64,000 nt of DNA, taken from the NCBI GenBank assembly GCA_019614645.1, contig JABWDB010000005.1, positions 1,582,001-1,646,000 on the forward strand. The letters run 5' to 3'. The stretch comes from Stratiolaelaps scimitus. Lineage: Eukaryota > Arthropoda > Arachnida > Mesostigmata > Laelapidae. The notes beneath the pieces were generated by a model that saw nothing but the letters and a program-made list of their open reading frames with translations, made no database searches and was not told where the DNA came from. The stretch's first letter is position 1. Every line of letters begins with the position of its first letter. The position numbers and the translations under genes are program-made. Positions 33,278 through 58,750 of this stretch are shown here, piece by piece.

Positions 33278-34048
33278 TCTGCCGGTGAAGTCGATAGGTT
33301 CATTATAATAAACATTTTGATAATGTTCAACTGCTGAGTATGCACTCGCCAGTTGGGACTTCTTCTTTTACAAGGTGTTCCTTGTTTTATTAGAAATATC
33401 GATAAATCATCCAATAATTCAAGTGGCAAGTGCCACACGTCTAGCGCCATATATAGGGCGTACCGAACGATGTTTGGGTGATGCAGCTTGGCAAGCGCCT
33501 TCACCTCTCGGAGCACCTTTTCCCGAGTCCTTGTTGTTGCCGGTAGAAGGATTCGTTTGACGGCGTACGAGCACTCATCGATCTTGTTCTGACTCTCATA
33601 CACGACACCGTATCCACCCTATACCAAGTGACGACGACAGCAAGACAGAGCGATGTTCAGTCTTCAGCACAGGCACTTTCACAGTTCACAGCGTCGCCCA
33701 GAGCGGCGGTCTGCATCCCAGACATCCTGAGGTGGTCTGAGACGCTTTCCACGAAGCTCACCTCCCACGTCAATCACTCATACACAAGACGATGCCTCTC
33801 GGTAAGACTATACCCATGTAGGGCTATTTTTGATAACCCCTCCCCACCCAGAGGGAATTAACTAGATTTCATTTACTCTAGAAAGCACCCCGTAATTCCC
33901 ACGGCGCCGCCCAACAACGTATGTACTCTGTTCAGCATTGACGTACCTTTCCAAGACAACGAACGGGCTCGAAATCGGTGAGGTATCGTGACACATAGCT
34001 GCTGAGCGCACTGGTCTTCGGAGGCGGAGCGACCTTTGAATGTGTCAT
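29597..34048 (-). CDS. PERK-derived kinase-only gene (tandem partial duplicate of EIF2AK3)
   Basis: Predicted eIF2-alpha kinase of the PEK family without luminal or transmembrane parts. Exons on minus: 34048-33947, 33618-33464, 33150-33020, 32800-32398, 32150-32006, 31612-31511, 31081-30959, 30362-30042, 29683-29597. All phases agree, giving 523 codons with no stop. Each exon matches PERK exons 10-18 one for one (155 vs 155, 131 vs 134, 403 vs 379, 145 vs 148, 123 vs 120, 321 vs 318, 87 vs 87 nt). Kinase signatures: [13 protein letters not shown] then GGYGVVYE (P-loop), SYAVKRI (catalytic Lys), [20 protein letters not shown], acidic/Ser-rich insert (exons 3-5), [66 protein letters not shown]. 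The ATG has AAC at -3 and follows an in-frame TAG. The end is uncertain: either the donor ACT|GTAAGT at 29597 is used with an unseen last exon, or reading continues to a stop at 29369. Confidence 0.87.
29934..30022 (-). mobile_element. SINE copy next to a kinase splice donor
   Basis: Repeated aggtaa tail units, ttatttgtttattaaaggaa and ctcttatatgtcacg match the SINE body and tail; the tRNA-like head is lost. On minus it begins about 18 nt after the donor of the DFG exon (30042) of the kinase-only gene. Confidence 0.7.
31096..31240 (-). mobile_element. tRNA-derived SINE, complete copy next to a splice acceptor
   Basis: On minus: A-box-like TGGCTTGGGCGGCTAAG, B box GGTTCGAGCCC, body gtgacatataagagagctta, tail ending AAAACCTTTACCTTTGC. 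The tail stops about 12 nt before the acceptor of the HRD exon (31081) of the kinase-only gene. Confidence 0.85.
31702..31768 (-). mobile_element. Degenerate SINE fragment
   Basis: cttgtaaaggaacttgattc, tttattaaaggagatgcgat and ctcttatatgtctcg align loosely with the SINE tail and body. It lies in the intron upstream of the kinase-only exon at 31612-31511. Confidence 0.45.
33242..33276. repeat. (TA)n microsatellite in a kinase-only intron
   Basis: About 35 bp of uninterrupted TA between the P-loop exon and the next exon. Confidence 0.9.
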
Positions 34049-34054
34049 GTTCTC

Positions 34055-35605
34055 CTAGTGAACTGATACGCGCAGTCACCCCAGCTGTGCATTCGACAAA
34101 TACACAACAATATCGACACAGCGGTTCATGCACGATCCACAACAAACGCGTTATTCTGAATGGCGTTCTCGAGGGTCGCTCAGCGTTACCTCTGTTTGAT
34201 TGAGGTACACTCACCCATCAGTCACCTGTCTACGTGCTGCACCCACCTCGATCAAGTTGTCTGAAGTGCACGTAAAGATGAGGTGCATATTGCTTCTTCG
34301 AGCTGGATCTCACCTCTGTTCCTCTCTCACGTTCGGTACCTCGCTGCTAACGGTGGTGAAGCTCTTAATGTATGCGTCATTGTCATATCATGATCGTGAT
34401 GGATTCGACAATTGTATTTTGATTTATGAAGCAAGGGTTCCGCCGGTCAGTCAAAAAAAAGGAATTATAGCATAAACGAGTGGAACTGGTTTTGAACTCT
34501 AAACCACTTTCTCTAATAAGTCTACGCGCAATCGAATCCCACCGATGTGAGCAGCAGATGTAATACGCAACTTTCTAAGCAGGTCCAGCTCATTCAGTTC
34601 AGTGGTTGCAGACGGAAACCTCGACAAGTACTCTGAAGAAAACGGTTCAGATATGCCGACGCCTTATGATATTGTTTATGTTTTGTCTGTTTAAAAACAT
34701 TATTCATCACTGTCTTTCTGGGGCACACGAAAAAGCACCCCCAAATCTTAACTGCATATTCTGTGAATAACTCGAAAGACAAAACACCTATACCGTCGGC
34801 AATAGCAACCATCGGGTCGGTTACAGCTGGCTATAATCGACAGGCTAGGCTGGCTCACCCGCAGAACTCTTTTCCGCGTTTGCCAACACCAACTAGGTTC
34901 GTCTAAACTTTCCTATCGAATCGTATAAATGAACTGAACAGTGAAAACAGCCGGCATTATCGACTTCAAGCAGCGGACCAATACTGTACATATTTATTTA
35001 CACGTCCTCTTTCCGCCGGACATCAGTTTGTCTTTCGCTTCGGGTCTGGCGTGACCACCGCCGTCTTCTTGACGAACATGTCCACAATGGTTACATCATT
35101 TCCACTCGACCACTTGGATTCCCACATATATACCTATAATATTGCTTATCACTGTTCTTGATACTCAATCAGACATTCACCGCGTGACACGGGTGGCCCG
35201 TTCCACGAACGATAGCTTCTCCTCCTCGTCAAGACCGTTGGTGTGCTTTTATCGTCGTTTTCTGGTAGGATTCGTCCATCGTAATTCGTTCTTATCTAGC
35301 GGAGATCACGTAGTCGACAGCATCATACGGCACGGTACCCGATGCTAGCGCCCACAATGGACATACGATAAACACACAATGAAAGTGGACGAAGAATATT
35401 ATGCTTCTATTGGCGATATATGGCAACCGATCAGCGTTCAACGGATACCGTGCTATAATTAATCATATGCGGTGGAATTCATTATTTCCAAACCAAATGC
35501 AGATATACGGTTCTGCCGATTTTATTACGAGGAAAATATAGCCAATCAATAGTAACCTAATTTGGTGGAACTCTTTGAAAATTCGTCGGCATCAGCTACT
35601 CACAC

Positions 35606-35636
<31 letters not shown>

Positions 35637-35968
35637 CCAAGCCATTACAAATTCCATTTGGACAGAGTGAGCTCTTCGCTCACTGCCTGCTGAACTAACT
35701 CGAATGCTAATTTTTCTACCAAGTAGCACACTAACTGCTGCACACCGCTGACATGCACGACTCAATGTAGTTACTACATTTTCAATTAGTGGTGATTAAC
35801 AAAACGGAGTTCACTGTGTCTAGATCTATGTATCTGTTTTGCTGTAAGCTCATCCATTGTCTCTCATCTGTCTCGCTACTCCCTGCCACATACACACAGA
35901 CCACTCGCACCCATCGGCAGCGTTGTCAGATATCAGTAGAAATCGTTCCCCAACAAACTACTGATAGT

Positions 35969-36007
<39 letters not shown>

Positions 36008-37724
36008 CCCTGCTTCTCCTGCAGTAAATTGATGGCTGATATCGTGTAAACGATATGCTCGTTTTCGCAGCGGCGTCACTATTGCGAACGAAATCTCATA
36101 GGAGATGGCTCTCGCTATAGCTTTGGTACTAGTCTTTTTCACTCATTGATTGGTGTCATTGCCGGTCCTTTCATAATTTTCACATTCTACATTCACCTGT
36201 TACTCGGTCAATCATGCTGCTATTGCCATACAATTAATGGTAATAAATTATAGCAAACCGTATTTAAATGTGTGTATAGAGGTGTATTCTGTCCATCGCG
36301 ACGTTCCCAATATGTCGTTCAAGACGATATATATATATATATAACTACGCTAAACATTCGCTGACGAAATGACCCCACATAAATATCACGCATCCGACGA
36401 TGCGTACACATCTATTAAACTCAATCAGCGCCGCTATCGGCCGCGCTGACGAATCACGTTCACACAGAAGGAATCACCGGAGACACCTGTGAAAACATTT
36501 TCCAGATCCCAGTGTACACAAGGCCGGCGACGGTCGAGGTCTGATCCACAGCAGAAATTCATGCAGACCAGCGTACGTATGTGACGGCACAAGAATACCG
36601 GCATTACCCATACACCAAACAAAAGATCAGTGAAATCGTCACCCCAGACCGTATTCACGTTGGGGGATTCAAAGGAACACCGATGTGTGTCATGTCATCG
36701 TTGAACTTTGCCCGCTGACATCGGTCAGCAGCGATTAGCCCACGACCATTTGTAGGTCACAAAACCATTTGAGTAGTAGTGCATTGCTCTCCATTAATGA
36801 ACCCCTCGCTCGCGCTAATTCCTCTCAAATGAATCGTTCGTTGCGTGTGCCACTAACGTCAAAAATTCATAGTCGTTATTCGATGTTTATTATTCATCAT
36901 CATGCGCCTACGGCGGCATGCTGTTCGATTTCAACTCGATTTATGTTACCAGAGAAATTTTGCTAATCATACTTCTACTGTCAATTTTCACGATAATCAT
37001 AATAAGCCGCTCACTACAATGTCGACTCAGTCACACGACTCGAGCGATTCCAATACCCCTAAATTCAAATATACTACGGTTATAGCTTGCTGTAATGACG
37101 TGAGGTGAACAAAAGTCATGGTATCAGCGATTAGCTGAACGGACAAATCGATAAACAGTCTCATGTAAAACGCTCGACGCCTCCGCAGGCGCGGCTCAAT
37201 GCTTAATCACATTTTTCGCTCGAAAGTCCTTCGTGGCTACAGTTTGGCTACATCGGTACGCTGTCAGCGACGCGATGCCTCTCTGTCGATGCAGACTCTG
37301 ATTAAAAGTCAATTACACACATTCATATGAACTGTTTGCTTGGCATACGCCACACGGCACAACTATACGAACACAGCGAGATGGGCGAGCTTCGGATAGT
37401 TGTCGAGTTATTATCACGGATGGCAAGATCGAGTGATGGGAGCACTTTTTTAGTGTCGTACTGATTCATGATTACCCCTTCCTCCACCACCAACAACAAC
37501 AAGCCCCCTTCAGTAACTTGCCCATCACCTACATCTGGTCACGAGGTATGGGCCAGGCCCGCACACGCTTCGTGCCTTTGCAGAAAATGACGAAAACGCG
37601 ACGCTGCAGGTCACAACTCGCCCTTGCTACCGTATGACGAGAGGTGGAGGTGACGATTCTCCGTGTCTTCCTTCCTACACATGTTCCTCTGTCGTGTCCA
37701 GCTCCTTACGACGGCCATCGCCCT
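34055..37724. other. Spacer between the PERK duplicate and PERK
   Basis: No coding sequence recognised over 3.7 kb. (TA)n tracts lie at about 35608-35631, 35972-36005 and 36330-36343. If the kinase-only cassette is an alternative 3' end of PERK, this is intronic; otherwise it holds the promoter of the duplicate. Confidence 0.45.
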
Positions 37725-50886
<13,162 letters not shown>

Positions 50887-53800
50887 GCACCGCTGTCTGA
50901 CCGATCCATGCGCTCGTTCTCGGGGCAGGGGCGTACGGTGCGCTGCTGGCGGAAATCGAGAGGTCGTCGCTGTCCAGACTCGCTTAACGATGCGCGTCCG
51001 CAGACGCCAATCTGTCGACAGATCTCTGCTCTCGCACGATGGAGGATCGAGAATTTGCACCCAACTGCACACAATTTATCACACACGCAAACAAGCACAC
51101 ACGCACACGGATACACCCTCACGATAACAGCCTGATACACTACATTCGAGGAAACTACTGTGGCGCGCTCCTTCTAGCCTGCGCGCGATTAGAAGAGTCG
51201 AAAGACTGGCGCGGGGTGCGAGTCAGCTCAAGGGGCGTTCTTTCTAGAAGCGCGGTCTCCAGCCCCAGCCGCAACGGCAGCCGAGCGATTGGCGCCACAC
51301 AATGTGGTGTGCTAGAACCAAGGAGAAGTACCGCAAACAAACGCGCTCGCAAGCAGAGTCGCGATCAGCCACACAAGCAAATACACACACACACACACAC
51401 AGCAGAGGCCTGCACAGAGAGAGCAAGAGGACGAGAGTACTACGGTGCAGGAATTGCGTGACTTTTCATTCGAGTTCCATCCAGTTATCTGAGGTTGGTG
51501 AAGGATACACTCCGACTCAACTTGGCATGCACAGTGGTAACAATTTCTAGAGCCAGCTATTGACTCGTAGAAGTTGTAGCTGCTAGTTGTTGTTGTTATT
51601 GTACGGTGGTCCAGTTAACGAGGGTTGAGACGGGTCTAAACAGCTGGAGGAAAAGTTCAGCTAGGGGGAGTCTTGGATGGGCAGAGTGGTTCACTCAGCA
51701 GCAGCAGCAGCAGAAGCATCAGTGTTTGCCGTCGACGTGATCGTTGTTGCCAGCATCCGTAACGCGATTGGGGAGATCATCACGCGTAGGCATCAATTGA
51801 ACACTGTTTCCTCTGCTTCGCACGACAAGGGACAAATACATTGAGCGACGAACACGACGCAATCAATACCAATAACAACAGCAGCAGCAGCAGCAGCGGC
51901 GGCATCCAGCAGTCAATCTACAACGAGAACACTAACAACGTTCATTTCCACTCCGGCAGCACTGGTCGATCGTCACGGTCAGCTGCACGAACAGCGATAG
52001 CTGAACAGCAGCACCCTATGAACGTGTCGCGGTGTGGCTCCAGCGCATGGTACGCGTGACGGAGCTCTCAGCTGTTGTCCGACGCAGCACCGACAGCGGC
52101 CAGTTCCAGCGCACGTTTCGAACTCGCTGGAAAAGTTTCAGAGGCGGCAGCGGCGGCGGCGGCGGCGGCGGCAGTAATCGCAATGCAATTGACGAAAGTT
52201 GCTGTTCCCGATCGACTTTCAGATGTTGTCGCTGTTGTTGTGCAAGAAATCGAGAAGGCCACCCTTCTTTGCCAGCTCGCTCGCTCACTCTATCGCCGCA
52301 TAGGGAACGACACGTCCCTTTAGCGCACCACTGCTGTCGCTGCGGCCGCCGCTACAGCACGGATAGGCAGGGGGCGAACTCGACGGAACTAGCGCCAACC
52401 AGGCGAATATCGCCAACGTACCATGTAAGCGAACGGCGGCGGCGGCGGCTGCGGCCGCTGGCTGGCGAGAGTGGCAGCGGCGACGCTGTTGAGCTGTGCG
52501 AATCTGTTACAATAAATGCATCTCTCGGACTGGCCCACAACCTGCGTGCGGTGTATGTTGGAGTATGTTGGATCTTTACTATCCACGATATCGTAGAGCA
52601 ATGATTGGAACAATGAAAGCGGAAAAAGCCACCAAACTGGTGACCCAACATGAAACTGTTGACTGACAAATGTCGTGTCGACGATTGAGCTGACGTTGCT
52701 GTCTGCTCTCAGGCCTGTAACTGCAGAAGCCTACGCGTGTAGCCCGCGGCACAGCTGATCAGGACGCGGGGGCCGGAATTGGCGCCAATCTGGCTGGTTT
52801 CAACCCGAGAGATACTTCGTTACGGTGGCAACGAATGAATGATAGCTGACCACGATGAGTTTCGAGCAATGAGAATTTTGCGATCACTGTTTATAGATGA
52901 CTTTGACGAGCTTTCTCGAACGTTTGTCGAGACAGCGGTGGTAGTCACCGTTAACAGCTAGTTTTACAGCCAGGAAAAAACTGGTCCATAACGATAGTCA
53001 TTTTAATTCGAGTGTTCAGGTCGACAATGCAGTATATTGTCGGCGAAATTGTCTGCACTGCAATTAGTGGCGCACGTGACTTATGATACAATCTAAAGCA
53101 ATTGTGAAGTATTACCACCACCACCACTAAAGATAGTTGAACAAAAAAAACAAAAAATAGATTGACAGACAGCGAACGTGGCCAACTTACCTAGGCACCG
53201 GTTTGTTGTATCTCATCTAAGGACAACGCGAATCAGCAATCCAAAATTCTCTAACACAATGTTGAGTTCGACCACCAAATCAGATGATCATATGATTTGT
53301 GGACGAAAATATTGGTAAACTTTAGCTCGTGGCGCACTCTTGCGTATTCTGCTCTCGGATGGGTTTTCGGAACGTCATCAAACAATGCTTATTTCGCTTA
53401 TATTTACTGTCCGCTGAAACATAGATTAAGTTATATTCTATAACGGCAAAACAAATTAACTGTTGCGGCAAATGAAGAACTCCCTCTTTGATCCAACGAC
53501 ACCATTTACGAAGGATGATTTTCACTGTGCCGAAGGCTGGGTGATCACGGAAGTTGCTAATTATGCCACACGATGTCCATATTGAATGCTAGAATCAGCT
53601 AATTGCACGAAACGCACGCAGACAAAGCTGTTTCGAGCAAACAAAAAACAGCAAGCTGAAAACTAAAATATCAATTTTTTTTATTTACAGCATATTATTA
53701 TATTTGCAAGAAACAAACACTTTCGAATGTTCTTTCGGTTGGCCTTCGTCGCCGATCAGGTATGGTCATCGATGCGATCCAGTGTACGCAGTTCGTCTCA

Positions 53801-55566
53801 GGGGTCGTCTGGACGAGCGGATATGGCAAACTTCGTTGAAGCATTGGTTCGCGCACGGACGGAGCACTACCGCAATCTGCCATTCTGGTCACGGCCAACA
53901 CCGTTATATACTACCTCCAGTAGAGTATGCGCGAGACGACACCTGCCGAAACGAGATCAACACTGCTCCGTGGCGCACTATCAGCACCGTCGTCGTCTGG
54001 TCGAGCAGACGTTCGCTTTGAGCCGCCGTCAATTTCGTCCGCCTCCATCCTGCCTCCCCCTAGAAGCGGCCGTTCGAACCCTTTCCCATGTTGAACTCGC
54101 TGGCGTATGGACCGCCAAATCAACGCAGAGGGGCCTACACAAAGCCGACACGCGTTCACGCGATCCCAGACACCTTTCAACGGCAAACATCTGTTGTTTA
54201 TTCGCTGACGACAACGGTGGCGGCGGCGGCGGCGGCGATAACCGCGAAAACTTGCGCTTTACGGACGGTATCTGACGGTGCCAGCCGCAACGGTAGCGGC
54301 CGCGGCGAATTCTGCAATTCGTCGTCTATAGGCGGCTCATTGACCGAACCATCATTATATACAAGTGACTGCTTTTGAGCAGCCTTTTTGACACGACAAA
54401 GTGGGCCGTCTCCGGTGCTCCGGTGTCCGCAGCGGCGACGATTCGGTCGTTAGAAGCGCTCCCACTGATGCCATTAGGATGGGACGGTGTTAGTGGCGTA
54501 CATTACGACGCAGTGTTCATCAATGGATTTGTTGGAGAGAACCGACGAACACCAGGCGTACCGAAAGCACACACCAATTGACGCTGGTAGGCGCAGACAT
54601 ACGCGCCGCTGAGCCCACAGCTGAGATGCAGCTGACTGCTGCTGCTGGAGTGCTCCAACTCGAATTGTCACTGAAGAAGTTAGTTGTGAAGTGGTTAACG
54701 CTACTGTAGTTTATTGCTAATTAGTTTTCATAGCTGGGTCGACCGATCGTGTCGTCTGGTTGCCTGTTTGGTTCGTGTATTGCTTGTACTTGCCATAAAT
54801 ATACAAATATAGCAATATATATACATATATATATATATGTATATATATATATATGTTAGTGGTGGTTGTGGTGTTGTCGTGTTTGTACTTACAGCAGCAG
54901 GCGGGAGGTATGTTAAAGAGGCGGGCAATGGAAGTTGCTGCAAAGTAGGGAAACAATGGATACAGGAACTGATTAAGCTAATCGCTGCCACTAATACAAC
55001 CAGCTCTAGTAAGCTGTGCGTGCTTTTGTCTATTGGTGAGCTGTTCGTATTGGGAAGCGGCTATTCAGATCGGCTGGTGGGATCGTCGACCATTTCATCG
55101 ATAGACAGGTGCCGCTTAGCACGTTCTATCTTGCATGGCTATTTGCAATTTGTCCATTGAGTTGTCCATGCAGTGGGCATCCATATCGTATGCCGGCGAG
55201 CTATATATTATATTCAGATGAGTGGTTCGTCATCATGTGAAACAGTGACCCGCCAATTAGTGATCAATCACCGCACCAGTGCACGCCACGGTCTGCAGTC
55301 AATAATTACAGCATTGAATTACTCTTGTCACAGTCGGTGACACCGTTAGTGCAATAGCTCATGTATACATGCATTTCTATTCGATGTGTAGCAATATATA
55401 CGCGCATAGAATGGCAGGGGCTGATGTACAACACCTGGAAAGAAAAACACATGTCCTGCTTTCTAGCTAGGATGACAGCAAGAGCGCTAATGTGAATGAT
55501 GTTAATGTGAACGTTGTGTTATTTATCCTCTGGCCACCAGCAGCACCACCCTGGCCGTATGTGGAG

Positions 55567-55613
<47 letters not shown>

Positions 55614-56600
55614 AACGATTGTCAGCACCCCCAATGCAAAGCGTTTTATTCGAGGGGAGATGATAACTCTAATTTTTGACAACTTCAACTCGCGTGAGTG
55701 TTCTGTTGGTGAGACAGACCCTATTCGCGACGATCAAGTCGACAAGTCGACACTGGTCACTGATGATGCCGACAGAACTGCCACGCAATAAGAATAATAT
55801 TAATAATAACAATAGGTTATAAATGGGACGAAGGTAGAGCGACGGATCGGTTTTCGGAGATGTAGTGATAGCAGGAGTCGACACGATCGCAATTCATTCA
55901 ACGTCGTCACACGTACGTGTGTGTTTTGTGTGTTTTCAGGTGACAATAAATCTAGATACTGCATCGGGACGTTACAGTGAGAGGCTTCAGCATTGGACAA
56001 TTGTCAGAGAAGCAGGCGCATTTAGAGGCTACCGCTGTAACACAAGCTGTACAAGGCCATAAGCGTGTTGCCACTAGCTAACCTCGATCTGCCCTCTCAG
56101 CTGATCGGTCCTGATCGGATTTATCTCGCAGCAATCAATCGATCTATCCCATCGTGTTGTTGTTGGTCACGAATTTCCACTTTTCCGGAGAGGCGCCCTG
56201 TCCCCGAAAGCAACAGCAGCGCTGGCAACAGACAAGATTTTTTACTATTTGCGGCGTTGGATTCGCTGTGTGCGAAAATGAGCTGTGTTTAGTTACAGAA
56301 GTAGTTGCCTGAATAGCCGGTAGCAGTACAGCCACTGAAATGACAATGAACTGTCACAAGAGCAGCAGCAGCAACAACAACAACAGCTATTGCAACAACT
56401 GTTATACTACGAACTTCTATGCACTGACTTCTTCTATAATATCATAGTTCAGCCCGCATCGCGCTGCTCTTTAATTTCGACCTCGGAGAATTCAGCTCAA
56501 CCAAACCCAATTCGACGCTACTCAACGACGTCGTTCCGCTGTTGCGAATCGGTATCGTTGCCGAGCACCCGTTGATTTATCTACGTAGCGAAGCGGCTGC
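50887..56600. other. PERK upstream region, no supportable gene
   Basis: Should contain the PERK promoter and 5' UTR (minus). Low-complexity: (CA)n near 51389-51400, CAG runs near 51699-51714 and 51880-51900, a GGC run near 52145-52175 and (TA)n near 55571-55611. The 182-codon frame at 53727-54275 (+) and others are Arg/Ser/Gly-rich without recognisable domains and are not called. Confidence 0.4.
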
Positions 56601-58709
56601 CAGCAATAGGCTCGTGTTGCTGGCTTTCCCCACCTCCACCATCGCCGTCGTAATCGGCCTGTTCATGTCGACGAAACAGCAACAGCATCAGCAGCAGCAG
56701 TAGAGGTGATCGCAGCTCAGCTCATTTTCCCACCTACCGACCGAAACAGCATCATCACAGCGAACTGTGTAACTTCGTGTCTGGCTGTCTTCTTCATAAC
56801 ACAGCCACTGAACCTCGCGACTACCTACATCCTTGCCAAGTTCTGTGGGCAAACCCCTCACCTCTCTCCCCCTCTCTCTCTCTCTCTCTGATTTTTCTGC
56901 CTGCTCGGTCTTGTAATGACGCTAGCCCCCACAGAGGAGACTACTACTACAACAACTAATAACTAAGTCGCGGACGCAGCCGCTTTTCTGCCGCTTCCAT
57001 CTCCACCGTCGACTGGTTCGCCTCCGTCGAACCCGTGTTGGATACATACTACAGCTATTAGTTCGTTGTGAGAGAGCGTGGACTCATCGTCGTGTCGTCG
57101 TCGTCGTACGAAACCGTCCAGGGTTGAGCGGTCCTGCCGACCGAGGCAAGGACAATACTCGCCGTCCGTCCGAAGTTTGTCCGCAGCTGTCTTTCCTTGC
57201 CTATGGTCCTGCCCCCCCCCCCCCCCCCCCGCTGCCGCCCCCCACCGCCGTCCCCCCCGACTCGCCGTGTTGGTGCTTGCTGTGGCGGGAACGCGATTTG
57301 CAGCCTTCGCCATTTCCCGCTTGAGTCCTCGGCACGGCTCCCTCCTCGAATCTCTAAACCTATCTTTATGTCGCTCCCCGTTGTCGCACTGTCCGTTGCC
57401 GTCACGTAAAATCCCTCCTCTGTCTGTCCGCCCGTCCGCCCATGAGAAGGCTTTCTTCTACTATCTTCCCTCCACGCACACCTCTGGTAGTTTTCCGTAC
57501 CATTGCAAGAAGTGGCGGAACAGAAAAGCAGGGCAGTCTTCCGTTCGTTCGTACGCGCGTACCTACGCACGTTCACAAGGCTGCTTGCAGTGTCGGCCGT
57601 AGCAGGACAGTCGCATCATTGCGATCGGTGGCCAGACGCACAGAAGGACGGATAGAGAAGACGAGCTTGTAGTTCGCGGGCTCCGAGCCAGACGGCGCTG
57701 CGTGCGCAAAACATTTCACTCTCTCGGAAGGTGGGTGGGTGTGTGTGTGTGGGTGCGCGCGCGCGAGCGCACAGCTCCTCACCAGGCTGCCATCGTCTCC
57801 GCTGGTGCTGCTGCTGCTTCCACCGTCACCGCGACCACCACCACCTTGGCTAGTCTCGGCTTAGCTCGGGCCCACTGCCTTGCTCTCGCTGCCTCTCTCT
57901 CTGGCCGCTGCCCTGCGTTCGCTCTGCTGCTAGCAGGTTTAGTGGTCGTAGCGGCCGACGCCGCCGCCGCCGCCGCCGCCACCGCCGCCGCCGTATGTGG
58001 TGGCTGAGACAGCCGCTGCTACCCCTATTGCGCCGGCCGACCGACCGACAGACCGACCGCTCTCGCAAGTCTCTTCTCTGCCCCTTGCCTTGGCCTGCGC
58101 GCCTTTCTCCTGCGCCCCCCCTCCCCCCCCTGTTCTGGCCTGCTCTGCTCCACTCTGAGCGCCACCGGGCACCGCCGACACCGCCGACGGAAGACCCGCT
58201 GCCGCCAACTAACTTTGCTCTCTCGCGGCGGTGTGCCCTGCCTCTCCCTCCCGAGCCAGCCGTGTGTCGACTCTTCGACACAGACTCTACTACGACTACT
58301 ACGCGCTCTCCTCAACTCGCGCTGTGGCTGACGGTCCGTCTGTCCGACGGTCCGCCTGCCAACCTATCCCTCGCTCTCTCTCTCTCTCTCTCTCTAGATC
58401 TCTGAGTGTGCTGTGCCGTGCTAAGGCCCTGCTGGCTCCGGCTGTCTGAACTGCCTGCCCGTCCGTCTGAGTCCGTCTCGGGGCCGGAGTCGAGTCGAGT
58501 CGAGCTGAGTTGAGTTGCCTGCGCGTCCGTCGGCAATGACGGTGCTCGGTCCGGTCCACCGCCTGTGCCAATCATGCTGCTGCTGCTGCGTTGGTAAGCA
58601 AGGTGAAGTTGGAGAGAACGCCGTGAGCAGCGGTTTGATGTCCTGCTTCTGCTGTTAGTGCTGTGCCAATCACGGTACTGGCTTACGGGTGGTGTGCTAC
58701 CTCCACGGC

Positions 58710-58750
<41 letters not shown>

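Noticed and set aside
29597..34048. The kinase copy as a processed pseudogene
   Set aside because: All introns are kept at parental positions and phases and the frame is intact, so it is neither retroposed nor visibly broken.
53727..54275. 182-codon plus-strand frame as a gene
   Set aside because: Arg/Ser-rich with a Gly run from a GGC repeat; competing frames on both strands and no family features. Typical of GC-rich non-coding DNA.
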